From Phoenix dactylifera (Eukaryota; Streptophyta; Magnoliopsida; Arecales; Arecaceae): a stretch of DNA of 64,000 nt. Positions within the stretch are counted from its first letter, which is position 1; the number at the start of each line of letters is the position of its first letter. The notes under the pieces are model-generated. The model saw only the letters and a list, made by a program, of their open reading frames with translations. It searched no databases and was not told where the DNA came from. The DNA lies in contig NC_052401.1 of assembly GCF_009389715.1 (NCBI RefSeq), forward strand, positions 2,530,843 to 2,594,842, in the 5' to 3' direction. Positions 43,801 to 54,900 of the stretch are shown one piece after another. Both the position numbers and the translations under genes were made by a program.

Positions 43801-44632
43801 TTTTCACTTTTTTATGTGTATGTTTTAAGAAAAAAAATAAGTGTTTTATCATATAATCTGATCATGAATTTCAATCGACGCCTTGGAGCTAGCATCCAAC
43901 GAAAACGGCCTTCTGCTAATGGATTAAAGTTGGTGACAAATATGAACTATAAAATCTTGTCAATTACGAAGACAACCCTGTTACAGGTTATAGTGACCAT
44001 AACACAAATATATGTGAGCAATATTTTGAATTTCGTGATAGGATTACATAACATGAAAAACGATTTACGAAATTATTGATGAAAGATGGATGATTTGTTC
44101 ATGCATGATTTGCTATATAACCTGTTTTTAATATACTATGTTATGAAATGATTATTTTGGAATACCTGTTATTTTTCTTCAATGATGCATTAGCATGAAA
44201 AACTTATGCTTGATCTAGTAAGGTAGTGAAAGGTTTACTCATTGAGCTGTGTCGCTCGTATACCTTTATTTTATTTTTCTCTCGCTAGGTGAATAGGATC
44301 AGTAGGGACAGAAGATGGTCTAGACGTGGAGTTGGTGCTAGCACGCTTGACAATTTTATAGAAAAATTTTAGTATTTTAAATTGACTACAAATTTATAGT
44401 TAATGATTTTCTGAATATTAACGATTATAGGCTTAGTATTTATGTTTGGATTTAGAAGCTTTGAATTAATATTGATTTTTATTTAATAAATAATGAAATT
44501 GGATTCATATTTATTCTATTATATTTGAGATGGATTTGAAAACTAAATGAAACATTTGGCTTCATGTTATCGTGGGCCGTACTCTTCGATAGTATGGCCA
44601 TATCATGCGCGGAATCTGGCCGGGGCGTGACA
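40868..44632 (+). mobile_element. Probable solo LTR, Tekay/Del-like, with internal duplication
   Basis: The left end is TGTAAGAATCAAGCC and the right end is GGCCGGGGCGTGACA, the ending typical of chromovirus Tekay/Del LTRs. AATC flanks both ends (40864-40867 and 44633-44636). No primer site or pol follows, so it looks like a solo LTR of about 3.76 kb. Blocks 42130-42540 and 43870-44300 are diverged direct copies, and purine- or pyrimidine-rich tracts precede both (41230-41530 and 42960-43200), suggesting an internal tandem duplication. Long frames in the GA- and CT-rich parts are artefacts. Confidence 0.5.
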
Positions 44633-44955
44633 AATCTTTCTATGAATTCCTCATCATCTGGATCATTTGGCCACGGGGTGTAATTCAGTAGCATCCGGAC
44701 TCGGTGGAGACGCCCTTGTGAACCAGGTAGGTCTCACACGGCCACCAATACTTCGTCTTTTGTTTCACTGCTCAGCGACAAGCCGTCCATGCAAACAAAA
44801 AGGCGGTACCGTCCGAGGGATAAAACAAACTGTTATGTTATGAATCTAATCCAACTGAAGGTAACTCCCACAAAGACACAGTGAAAAGGAGCCTCAGCAT
44901 CTACCGAGGAAGAAAAGTATCAAATAAAGACACCGGTCTGCTTAAAGATCAACAC

Positions 44956-45603
44956 TCAAAAATGAAAAGAAGAAGACCTACAGCTAATTATTTCTTCAAG
45001 CGGCACTTCAACTATTAAGTTCAGTTCAGTAGTGCAGCAGTAAGCATTGTACTCAACAATGGCATCCCCCGTGTTGGGATCCAACCAGTGGGTTTGGGCC
45101 TGAGCATAGCCCCGGGCGAATCGGAACAGCCCGCTCCCTCCGACCACCGGCATCTCCCGTACCCGGTGAAGCACCGGGTTCCGTCCGAGCACGGTGAGCA
45201 CGCTGCCGTTGTACTTCCCCTCTGTGAACACCAAGTTCATGACCATGAGCAGGCCCAACTCCTGCTGGGCCGCAAATGCATACATCCCCTAAGCCCGGCC
45301 CACGGATTTCGAAGTCGGCTCCGGCCCCTCCGTCGGCAAATCATCCATCATGACGATCTTGCCGAAGCTCGATGGCAAAGGCATGACTGGATCGGTGACC
45401 GGCACCGCCGTCGCCTTGCGGCCGCTCACTACGTCATGGAAGAAGAAGTGGAGGTGGCTTACCTTCTGCCTTAGCTTCATGTGGGCTGGTTTGGAGAAAT
45501 GGGCCTGGGTTTTTGCATCAGTTAGGCCGCAAGTGGGGAGGAAGAGGGATGGGAGGAGCATGCCAAAAAGAAGAGATGAAATGGTTGTGGTGATGGTAGC
45601 CAT
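44956..45603 (-). pseudogene. Dirigent protein gene with in-frame stop
   Basis: Minus-strand gene starting at ATG 45603 with a signal peptide (MATITTTISSLLFGM..). The dirigent motifs are HDVVSG, MMDDLPTEGP and VGRA. An in-frame TAG at 45291-45289 stands exactly where CAG (Gln) occurs in the two neighbouring genes, and the same frame then continues with [46 protein letters not shown] and AIVEYNAY. The C-terminus is about 20 residues longer than in the neighbours. A TATA-like CTATAAATATA lies at 45661-45651. One substitution explains the break, so the loss is recent, or it is a base-call error. Confidence 0.85.
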
Positions 45604-45799
45604 TTTTCTGCCAATGCGTGGAGGGCATGGAATTAAGCTAAGATGGAAGCTATATTTATAGAGGAAAACGATGGTGGCAAAGACAAATGGAGTGCAATAA
45701 TGAGTGTAGTAAAATTCGTGACACAAACTAATTGGCTCACCTTGTGTAGGCTTACGTGACAGGATTGGATTCACTGGAACTTGTGTTTTCTTTTAAATA

Positions 45800-46120
45800 T
45801 AGCTCCTGGTCTAATGCTCTCAATCAATGCTGGAGTTAGCTCTTGGAAACACCGTTGCCTTTATTTATTCCATTCAGAGGTCAAGTCTGCTAAACGGGGA
45901 CAGCGGGATACAATTAATTCACCGGGAGTAAAGAAACCTACATCGTGGACTCTCGTCAATGCTAGTATTCTACTAATTATCAGAATCATGCACAAATTCA
46001 TCTATTATAATATGTATGATATTAAATATTATAATGTGGCCATCCTCTATCGCCACGATCTTCTCGTTGGTTTAATAGAGTGACTAGAATTTATATATAA
46101 CTTTGCTTAACTACCCCGCT
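45800..46120. other. Spacer upstream of the dirigent pseudogene
   Basis: AT-rich sequence with no gene or repeat that I recognise. Confidence 0.4.
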
Positions 46121-46129
46121 TTGAAGATC

Positions 46130-46475
46130 TCTCGTGCAGGGAATTCTTTTCTTGACTTTTGCTTACATGAGGAAGAGCCAGGAGAGAACTTTGAAAAGCA
46201 ACATGATGGCAGGAGGAGGTGGAGCACTCGCTTCTGTGCGACATGCGATGGATATTACGGGAGTATCAAGCTATCTAGGTCAGGCATGTCCTTCGAGAGG
46301 CGAACCAAGCTGCTGACTGGGTCGCCTCGTTTGCTGCTCACCACTCGGGAGAGTTTTTTTGGACTTAGCAATCCTCATTTTCTTTTACTTTGTGTAGACT
46401 TTTTGCTTCTGAAGTAGCAGGTTGTGCTCATGTTAGAGCAGTATGAGCTGCCGATGCAAAAAAAAAAAAAAAAAG
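46130..46475 (+). mobile_element. LINE 3' end with poly(A) tail
   Basis: The frame with HVLREANQAADWVASFAAHH is the end of a plant LINE RNase H domain. It is followed by a short 3' UTR and an A tract at 46459-46475. The same motif appears at 2800-2845. The copy is strongly 5'-truncated. Confidence 0.7.
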
Positions 46476-47164
46476 CAGCACGATGAAAAAGAAATCAGAG
46501 AGAGAGAGAGAGAGAATTAGACGGTTGAGAATGTTTGGGAGCAACCTCCCCACCCTCCCTTACAGCATTTTTATTACTTTAGGATCATACACATGATAGA
46601 ACGTTCTAATGATCATGTTTGGTGCATCACATTGATGTTACCACCTTATAAACTTATCCAAGTGGTAGAACAAAATTAATGTTCTGTGGGTACATATACG
46701 CGCATGGAAATAGATGCATAAGTTGAAAATTTATAGTCCTACCTTGTCTTTTTTTTTTTATTTTCTTGGGTGAAATCCTTACATGGTGGAGTAAGGCCGT
46801 TTCGGAATTCAAAGGAGTCATCATACGTGTAATAGTTCATGTTAATTATTATGTCCAAAGGTTAATTATCTTGAGTAGCAAACTTTGGCACCCGTAGGTG
46901 GGGCTTGCTTTGAAGGCAAGTATAACCAAGCATTCTAGAGTTAATTCAAACACAACTCTAAGGGATATAGAGGAGACCTCTTTTCTTTTATGATGAGGTA
47001 CTGTGAGAATCCATGCGGACATGTGTTTACTTTCACGTCGGTTATTCGCCGAAGAGATCTTCGATATTTATACACACCATAGAACCAAAATTTAGTCTCA
47101 CAGGTGATAGTCAACCACTTTTTTTTGGTAAATCTAATGATTTAAATTAATTGAGCATAAAAAT
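46476..47164. other. Spacer with short-LTR fragment
   Basis: Contains a (GA)n run at 46497-46515 and, at 47002-47090, a fragment related to the short LTR at 35634-35769 (GTGAGAATCCATGCGGACATG). There is no gene. Confidence 0.45.
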
Positions 47165-50100
47165 ATTCATAGAAATTAGAAAATAAAATATTACAAAACT
47201 GAATAGGAAGATTTACTGAAGAAATCTATAATGTAGATCCCATTTAATTTGCCACACAAGATGCCATCCGATCAACTGCACTACTAGCTTTTCTATAAAT
47301 ATGTGAAATCTTGATTGATAGCAGTGGATGCATCATCGCCAACAATCCAGTGGATAAAGTCTTCTGTCGGTAGGAAGCGGATCAGAAAGATATCTAATAA
47401 TTGTTATAGAGTCTTCCTCTAAATAAATCTGTGAAACTCTTCATGTATAAATAGCATAATTTAGATCTGTTCAGGCGGCACGTAACTCCACCATTGGAAT
47501 TGTAGGTAGTGCACTTAGCACTTCATATAATAATGTCTGCTCCAAAATGGCACCTTCTTCTCATCACGGTCCTGTTAAAATTGATCTCGAGAAAATAGGA
47601 GGGTGATGGTGTTGCTGAATTGATGTATAATTGCTTGAGTTTAAAGATAATAGAAAACAAAAACAAAAGGTAAAATAAAAACTGGTACTATTCAACCAAA
47701 GAAAAACAAGGATGGTAGCACTCACAAATCTGTGGCTTCTCCTCTCTCTCTCCCAGTAATGTGGAAGCTGTGCGCGTGTCAATGGCTCGACTGTTTTCTC
47801 TTATGAGACAAATGGGAATTTTTTGATAGAGAAGGAAAGATGAGAAAGTCCTCCTCCTTAATTTAACATATTGCTTGGCTTATATCAAATGTACAAAAAT
47901 TACAGAATTGTATAACTTTGGGTAATTAGCTTCAGCAATTTGAATGATCTAGTAGATTTTTGCATTAGCCAAACCTAGCAAGAGGCTAACTGGCTGCACC
48001 AAAACTCAGGAGAGAGTTCTTGGAGCACTCTGGATTTGTATTGTTGATAGGGCTGTAATCACTTCCTTTCCTTCTTTAAAAAAATTATAAAAACTAGTTT
48101 TAAGCAAAAAATTATTAAGTTTTATTGAGAGCATAATTTCATGACATTTTGAAAGCTTAAAATATAAAGTATGCTGGACATATGTATTGGATTTTTAAAT
48201 TTTCAAACTACTTTCTTCCCGACAAGGAAATTGTTTTGTACTTTTTACTTTTTTTGACTTTAAATTTGAGATAGACACCACTCTATTCCATCTTTTTTGT
48301 ACTTTTTGCTTTTTTTGACTTTATGGACTACACTTACACCCATTGTATGTGACTCTTGTTAGAAAATCTTCTTCATTGGCTGTAGGTCTTATACAAAAAC
48401 TCTTCACTGTTTTAGCTCTGGGGAAATCTGTGCACCGAGGTTCCTTGACAGCTATAGATTGCTATTGAACCACTTGTTACCCTTGATGCGGACTGAAAGG
48501 AGCAGGCTCCCCTCTGCACTCCTATTCTTCTCATGCCTTACTCTGTATATATCTACAAGCGTTGTCTTTTTTTATTACCATCTCAATAAATCTGGGGAAA
48601 GTGATTCACTTCCTCCATTACCCTTCAGAAAAAAGACAACCTTTAAACCATTTTACTATGGAAGGACTCTGGCACTTGCTACATACTTATATTCGATGGG
48701 CAACCAAGTCATGTCTATCGACTTTCTCAGGAAAGCTAGCTTTGTCAAGAATCTAAGCTTTCGAAAGGTACGTACGTACCTGAGTGGGCCATGTACGAGA
48801 ATGCTGATATGCCTAAAGGATCTCATTTAGGCTTGATTTAAGTATAAGAATTCATACCATGCATCAGAAAATCTTCCAAGTTAATGGCAACATGCTGTCT
48901 CCATTGTCTTCCTAAGAAGTCATGTATTAGTGGTGCAAAATAGCCCTATACTTGATCCTCCAGAGCTCCAAATACTATGGCTCTCAATCAGATTGGTTTC
49001 ATACAAGGAAAGATCTGAACTTAAAAGTTCAGACTTGATTTATGACCAGATTACCAATTTGAGACCCTACCTTACCAAGTCAAAAGTATATTTTCTAATA
49101 TTTTTTTAAAAAAATTCAGTGTTTCTTTATTCTTATTTCAGTCAGCAGCTAATAGAAGTGTTATTTGCATTTCCAAGTTATGCCCTTCCTCGGGTAAAGG
49201 TCATGAGGAAAGTTTCACCCCACCAACCCACTCGCTTTTAAAAAGACCAAAGACCGGAAAGCAGACCCATTAAATAAAATTTGCCTCCACCCACAGTTGA
49301 CGGTCCCCATAAATAGCCACCAAGGGCTCAGGCACATCCACAGATCCACTCATCCCACCATAACCCAAACTCCCATCCCATTCTCACCACTCTCTCTCTC
49401 TCTCTCTGTGTGTGAAGGTTCTCATGGGCAAACTATTTTCGATCTCCATTCTTGTTCTCTTATTCATCAGCACCATCACTCCCTCCTTAGCCAAGGATGG
49501 AGAACGCCACAGTTTCCTCCAGAGTCAAAAGCCGGCGACGCCGCTGGTGCGCCAGAAGCTGAGCCACCTGCGGCTATTCTGGCACGACGTCGTGAGCGGG
49601 CCGGATCCGAGCGCCGTCAGGGTGGCCCAGGCGGCCTCGGCCAACCAGTCGGCGACCGGGTTCGGCACGTTGGTCATGATCGACGACGCGCTGACCCTTG
49701 GCCCTGAGCTCACTTCAAAGCTAGTGGGCCGGGCCCAGGGTTTCTACGCGCTGGCATCCAAGGAGGAGTCAGGCCTGCTGATGTCCATGAACTTTGCCTT
49801 CACCGAAGGCAAGTACAATGGAAGCACGGTGACCATATTGGGCCGGAATACGGTGTTCTCGGAGGTGAGGGAGATGCCGGTGATCGGGGGAAGTGGGCTT
49901 TTCCGGATGGCCCAGGGTTATGCCCAGGCCCGGACGCACAGCTTCAATCCTAAGACTGGCGATGCTGTGGTGGAGTACAATGTTTTCGTCCTGCACTACT
50001 GATGTAGAGTTTGGTTTTCTGATTTAGTTTGTGTCCTCTATTTGGCGTTGGTTGCAAGCTGGTCTTCATGATGTGGTTTTGGTTTTGGCTCTTTTTCTTT

Positions 50101-50225
50101 TTCGTTCAATGGATGTCATTGTCCGTGTCTCCCCGGCTCCACTCAATGCTACAAGCCATGGAAAGTGGAATCATTTCTCACAAAAAGAAAAAGTTGGAAC
50201 GAGAGCAAAGTAGTCGTAAGAAATA
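47165..50225 (+). repeat. Segmental duplication, copy B
   Basis: Homologous to 34855-38900 (see copy A). It lacks the short-LTR block: the sequence passes from the equivalent of 35480 directly to that of 36110 near 47770. It carries its own TATA-like CATAAATA at 49308-49315 and dirigent gene B. Confidence 0.85.
49424..50002 (+). CDS. Dirigent protein B
   Basis: A single-exon gene of 192 residues and close paralogue of the gene at 38138-38713. It has a secretion signal ending near TPSLA, then [57 protein letters not shown] and [11 protein letters not shown]. The leader is a short CT/GT tract with the start codon in the same context as gene A. Clear differences include Trp for Leu just before HDVVSG, and Ala-Leu for Cys-Phe after the VGRAQGFY motif. 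Like gene A it is probably secreted to the apoplast and guides phenoxy-radical coupling; the substrate is unknown. Confidence 0.93.
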   Translation: MGKLFSISILVLLFISTITPSLAKDGERHSFLQSQKPATPLVRQKLSHLRLFWHDVVSGPDPSAVRVAQAASANQSATGFGTLVMIDDALTLGPELTSKLVGRAQGFYALASKEESGLLMSMNFAFTEGKYNGSTVTILGRNTVFSEVREMPVIGGSGLFRMAQGYAQARTHSFNPKTGDAVVEYNVFVLHY

Positions 50226-50229
50226 AAAT

Positions 50230-51994
50230 TCTTTACATGTGGGCAGCTTTTTCAAAGCCACTACTTTTTATACCAAACCTACTTTAAGTAACAACCGTTA
50301 TATCATTATTACAGCTGTTATAGCTTGTACGGAAAAGTTAGTACGTATAATACTAATAATACTGTGAAAGGTTTGCAACATTTATCTTTTAGTATATAAA
50401 ATTTATAATATTTATCATTAGAGCTAAAAAATTATGACAAGATAGATTATATATACTAAATCTTTTTTCTTCTAAAAAATTGAAGCTCCAAAAAAAAAAC
50501 TAGCTTAAGGTACACCATGTAGGGGATGGCCTTATAGCATATGGCCGCGGAAGTTGTTAATAAATCTTTTTATTGTTGAAGTCCTTTAATAAGTTTATTT
50601 GGGGATGATTGATGTTGTCCTTCTATCCATAAGTATAGCAGTAGTAAGGAAGCTTGATCATTGCAATCTATCGTATGCTTTTAAAAGAGTCCGATCATTT
50701 TCTATATTCTAATACATACTATTATATATGCATCTATAACAATAAATATTACTAACTATGTTTCGATGAAATAAAATATAGTAATTGTTATAAATGAACA
50801 AGAATAAAATAGAATAATTTTCTGATTAGTAAAAAAAATTTATAACTCTTTTTGTTATCTAATTGTCGAATCAATTATTTTCTTAAGCAATATTTTTATA
50901 AAAAAATAAAAAAGCAGGGCCAGCAGGCACCAGACAAATCCGAGTGTTCAAATAAATTGAAATAAAAAACAATAAAGTTAGATTTTTTTGCATATAAACC
51001 ATCCTAGATATATAAAATTGCATAAATACCCTTGTAAAATTGTTATTTGTATATATACCCTTATAAATATTTCTTTTTGCATATCTACCCATTAAGGGTA
51101 TTTCAAGCATTTTAAATTTTAAATCGCTAATTTTTTAACGGCGTTAGATGGTGTAAGTACATATGCAAGAAAAAAAAGAAAAAATATACACACAAAATAA
51201 ATATTTTATAAAAATATACATGCAAATATCAATTTTAAAAGGATATTCGTGCAAATTTTAATAATTAGGAGGATGTGAATGCAAAAAAAATGTGTTTTTT
51301 TGTGCATGCTCCCATATATGGCCAAGCTTTATTCCCTTATATTTTCTTAATTGTTCTTCATAAAATGTAGTTGGTTTTTGAAGAAATAGGGGAGCTTTAG
51401 CCTCATAACATGTAGCTGTAAATTGCCAATTCTCACGAGTACAGCCCCTTCGATCGGTTGAAGAGGTCAATATTGTCCGACAACCCCTTTTTCATGAAAG
51501 TTTGATGATATTTTCATACTCCAAGGTTTCCTTGGTTTACCATTGGTCTTCTCAATAGCATATCTAATACTTTGAAGACAAGACTTCAGCTATCACAAGC
51601 TGATAACTGCATCCAACCATACGACTTTCACAACCATCCGCTTCAGGATGCCAGTGATGGATGGAGAATGACAGAAAAATAACTGAAACTTGATTATTAG
51701 AAAAATCAAAACATACCTTTTACAAACTCAATGATGCTGCCTAATTCGTCCCTTTGATTTGCGCAAATAATATGGAACAGTTCCCCTGTATATAATACTA
51801 ATCAACCATGATCACTATCGCTCTGGTTACATACAAAGACATATGCCCATTCCTCTGCCACTCTAGTTTATCTTACACTGCTGCCTCTACCCAATATGAG
51901 AGTATCCCCTACCAATAATCCCATTGTACCCTAAATGCTAAGTCTCAATGCACAAGCTTGTGGTGCAGACAGCTACATATACAATTCATAGTTT
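50230..51994. other. AT-rich intergenic region
   Basis: AT-rich sequence with ladders such as GCAAATATCAATTTT and CATATCTACCC (50980-51300). The part nearest 51994 should be the 3' UTR of the minus-strand PSI1-like gene. No other gene is visible. Confidence 0.5.
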
Positions 51995-54900
51995 CTAAAG
52001 ATTTTCCACTCTATCAATTACATCCAAAACTTTAATCCTATCAATGTCAAAATCATGGATGGGGCCCACTGATGACTTCCTCAATGAAGAGAGTTCCTGT
52101 GTATTCTCACATGTTGGAGAATGATTACTGCTCTTACTCAACCTGTCATGCTTGCTCAATCTTGAATTGGCAGTGTGGAATTCTTGGCTTTTGCTTATCC
52201 CCGGTATAAGTTTTCTGAAGTCGACATATCCTAGCATTTCTTGATCTTCTTGGGTAAGCATGGATGTGGGTGCGACAGCTTGGTTCTGTGCCAAAGGAAT
52301 AACCAGTCGCTTCTTTGTGGGGGAACGAACTGGGGATTTAGTGGGAGATTTGATGCCTCCGTTGCCAGACCTAATCTGGCTAATTAGATGGTGAAGCCAC
52401 ACCACCAACTCAAGTATGCATGCCTCAGTTTTATTCTTGTCTGCATGGTGGAGTGTCCCTATCTTGATCAAGTTGGTCTGCCCCGCTTGTTCACAATTCA
52501 ACTCAGCCCTGAAAGATCAAATGATGATGATGATGATGATAAATCTGAAACAACTTGCTCCTGGATGTGGCAGATATCAAAGTTCCCGCAAAAGAAGGCA
52601 AAAGAGAAATGAATTAGATGCTGACCCTGTGTTCGCCCACTCCCCAACCCAACCGAAGCCATGGTGTGCTCTGAGGATTGTTATGCAGCCATAGACAGGA
52701 AGTGAAAAAAAAAATATCATTGGACAAATTCAAGATTCTAGGGAGTCAAAAAGATACACTGCATCACTGCATCATATAATTATGTGTAAACAATGACATT
52801 ACCTGATCGTATTGTTGGCAACCGGAACAAGCCATTGCAATGTTTTCTCCATTTCAGTTTTGATTTCGTAAACAGTGAGCTAACAGTCAAAAAGGAAACA
52901 GTAAACAAATAAAGATCTTATATAATGTGGAATCATCATATAGCATGGTCGAAATTTTCTTAAGCAGCAGAGGGTGAAAGCTATGATCATGTACCTCTTC
53001 CTTGACCATAAATGATTGTAACTTGGCACGTAAAGCGGATTTTATGCCGGGAGGCAATGCTTTGTACAATGCATCCCTTGTGTTTGGAGGCACAGAACTT
53101 GATCGTGACACCTGTTATGACCGCATGTTTGTCAGACAGATTTTCCGCAACAATAATCAAAATATCATATTAGCAGAAGACAGCACATCAAAGAGAAAAG
53201 ATAGTAAAAAGGTTATTTCAACAAAAGTGACAAAAATAGCATCGCAGAGGTGGTGACAAAAATTGCATCGCAGAGGTGGTTCAGAAAAAGTGCTTCAGCG
53301 AAAAGAATACGAGAAAATATTCAAATTGCAAGCATGATCCAAAGTATTGCGTGCATTTGGTTCAATGGATCCAATTTTTGAGTAAGTGACAGAAGTTGCA
53401 AGAGTTTCTAAGTATCAATAATCTAATAAAAATTGTCATGAATTAGTTTTCCACAAAGTGAAAAAAAAAACAGTTTTCTGAAACAAGCAAATAAAAGGGA
53501 AAGAACAAAGTATTTCGTGATCAGCATGCGTGCACTGACAGTAGATGTCAGAATATAGGAACTCACAAGAGTGTCAATTTGAGTGATGATATTTGCATAA
53601 TGCAATGCAAGGCCAGCTGACCCTAAACTTTGATGACCGTTGGTGGAACCCCACACAGGTTTATCTCCATCTGAAATTTGATACAAAAATAATTTTCCAT
53701 TTACTGAGTAATATACCATGAGAATGAAATGTGGCCAAAATTTTCAATGAAAAACAATTAAACACTATTGCAATTGGCAAACTGACATCACAGAGGAAGG
53801 CACTAACATGAAGAAATTTTTTAACATCCACAATGAAACAGCAAAATTCGTGCCAATATCTCCATGCCACCATCAAACAAAAACATGTAGATATAACCAA
53901 TGAATGAATGAATTCGCATAAAGTTTTAAAAATGTAACCAATGAAGCTCCCTTGTTGCATCACGGATCAGCAAGTACAAGCCGCCCTCTTAGATTTTAAT
54001 CAAATAAAACATCTATTTGCAAGAACCTCTCCGTCTTTAAAATTGCTAGCGAAAAACCTTCTGTAACCACCAATATAAAGGTCCAAGTTGAAGACGGGCA
54101 AAGTAATGCAATTCGGTCTTCAATTATATCCACCAATCAATTTTTAATCTAGTTTATATCAGATTTCAAGTTGAAAGAACTAAATCCACAAAAAAAATGG
54201 TGGACACGTTATGCACAAGTTAAAAAGAGTATAGCTGATGTTTTCTTAATCTGATATAACAGATGTGATATGCTATGTAGTCTAGAAGTAGCCCATTAAA
54301 TCTAGATGTGGAGCTTTCCTCAGTCTATATACCAATTTTTAGCATGGTGAAGATCATATCTGTTCTGCTGGCCCACAGATGGCATAAACAAACTATGCGT
54401 TCATGCTTTAGCCTGCACAAACAAATGATACCTGAAACCTTGATAAGTTTATAACAGTCCACCAACTAGAGAATAGCACAGATGGTAACACATTCAGAAG
54501 TAAATTGTAATAACCAACAAAAAACTTGTGATGGCTCATTTAGGGTGTGTCTCCTTGATTTTCTTCCTTGATCCAATCTGTTGGCTTGTCCTTCTACATG
54601 AAGAAATTTTTTTAATGCTGATACTCGTATGCTTAAGCAACATGACTCTGAATCCTTCACCACCAAATCTAAAGACTATTCACCAAAGATAAATGATAAA
54701 TATCTAGTTTAAAAATTAAAAGTAAACAAAATTAAAGAGGTACAAAGAAGGTATACACAATCCACTTATAGGCAATCATTCTTTAGAACAGAAGCACTGA
54801 ATAGGATCATGCCATTCGTATTGCAGGTTCTGGCTTTGCATCAAAGAAGGTAAGCATAAAGGGATTGATAATAATTCTCATATTTACAGCACTGAATATG

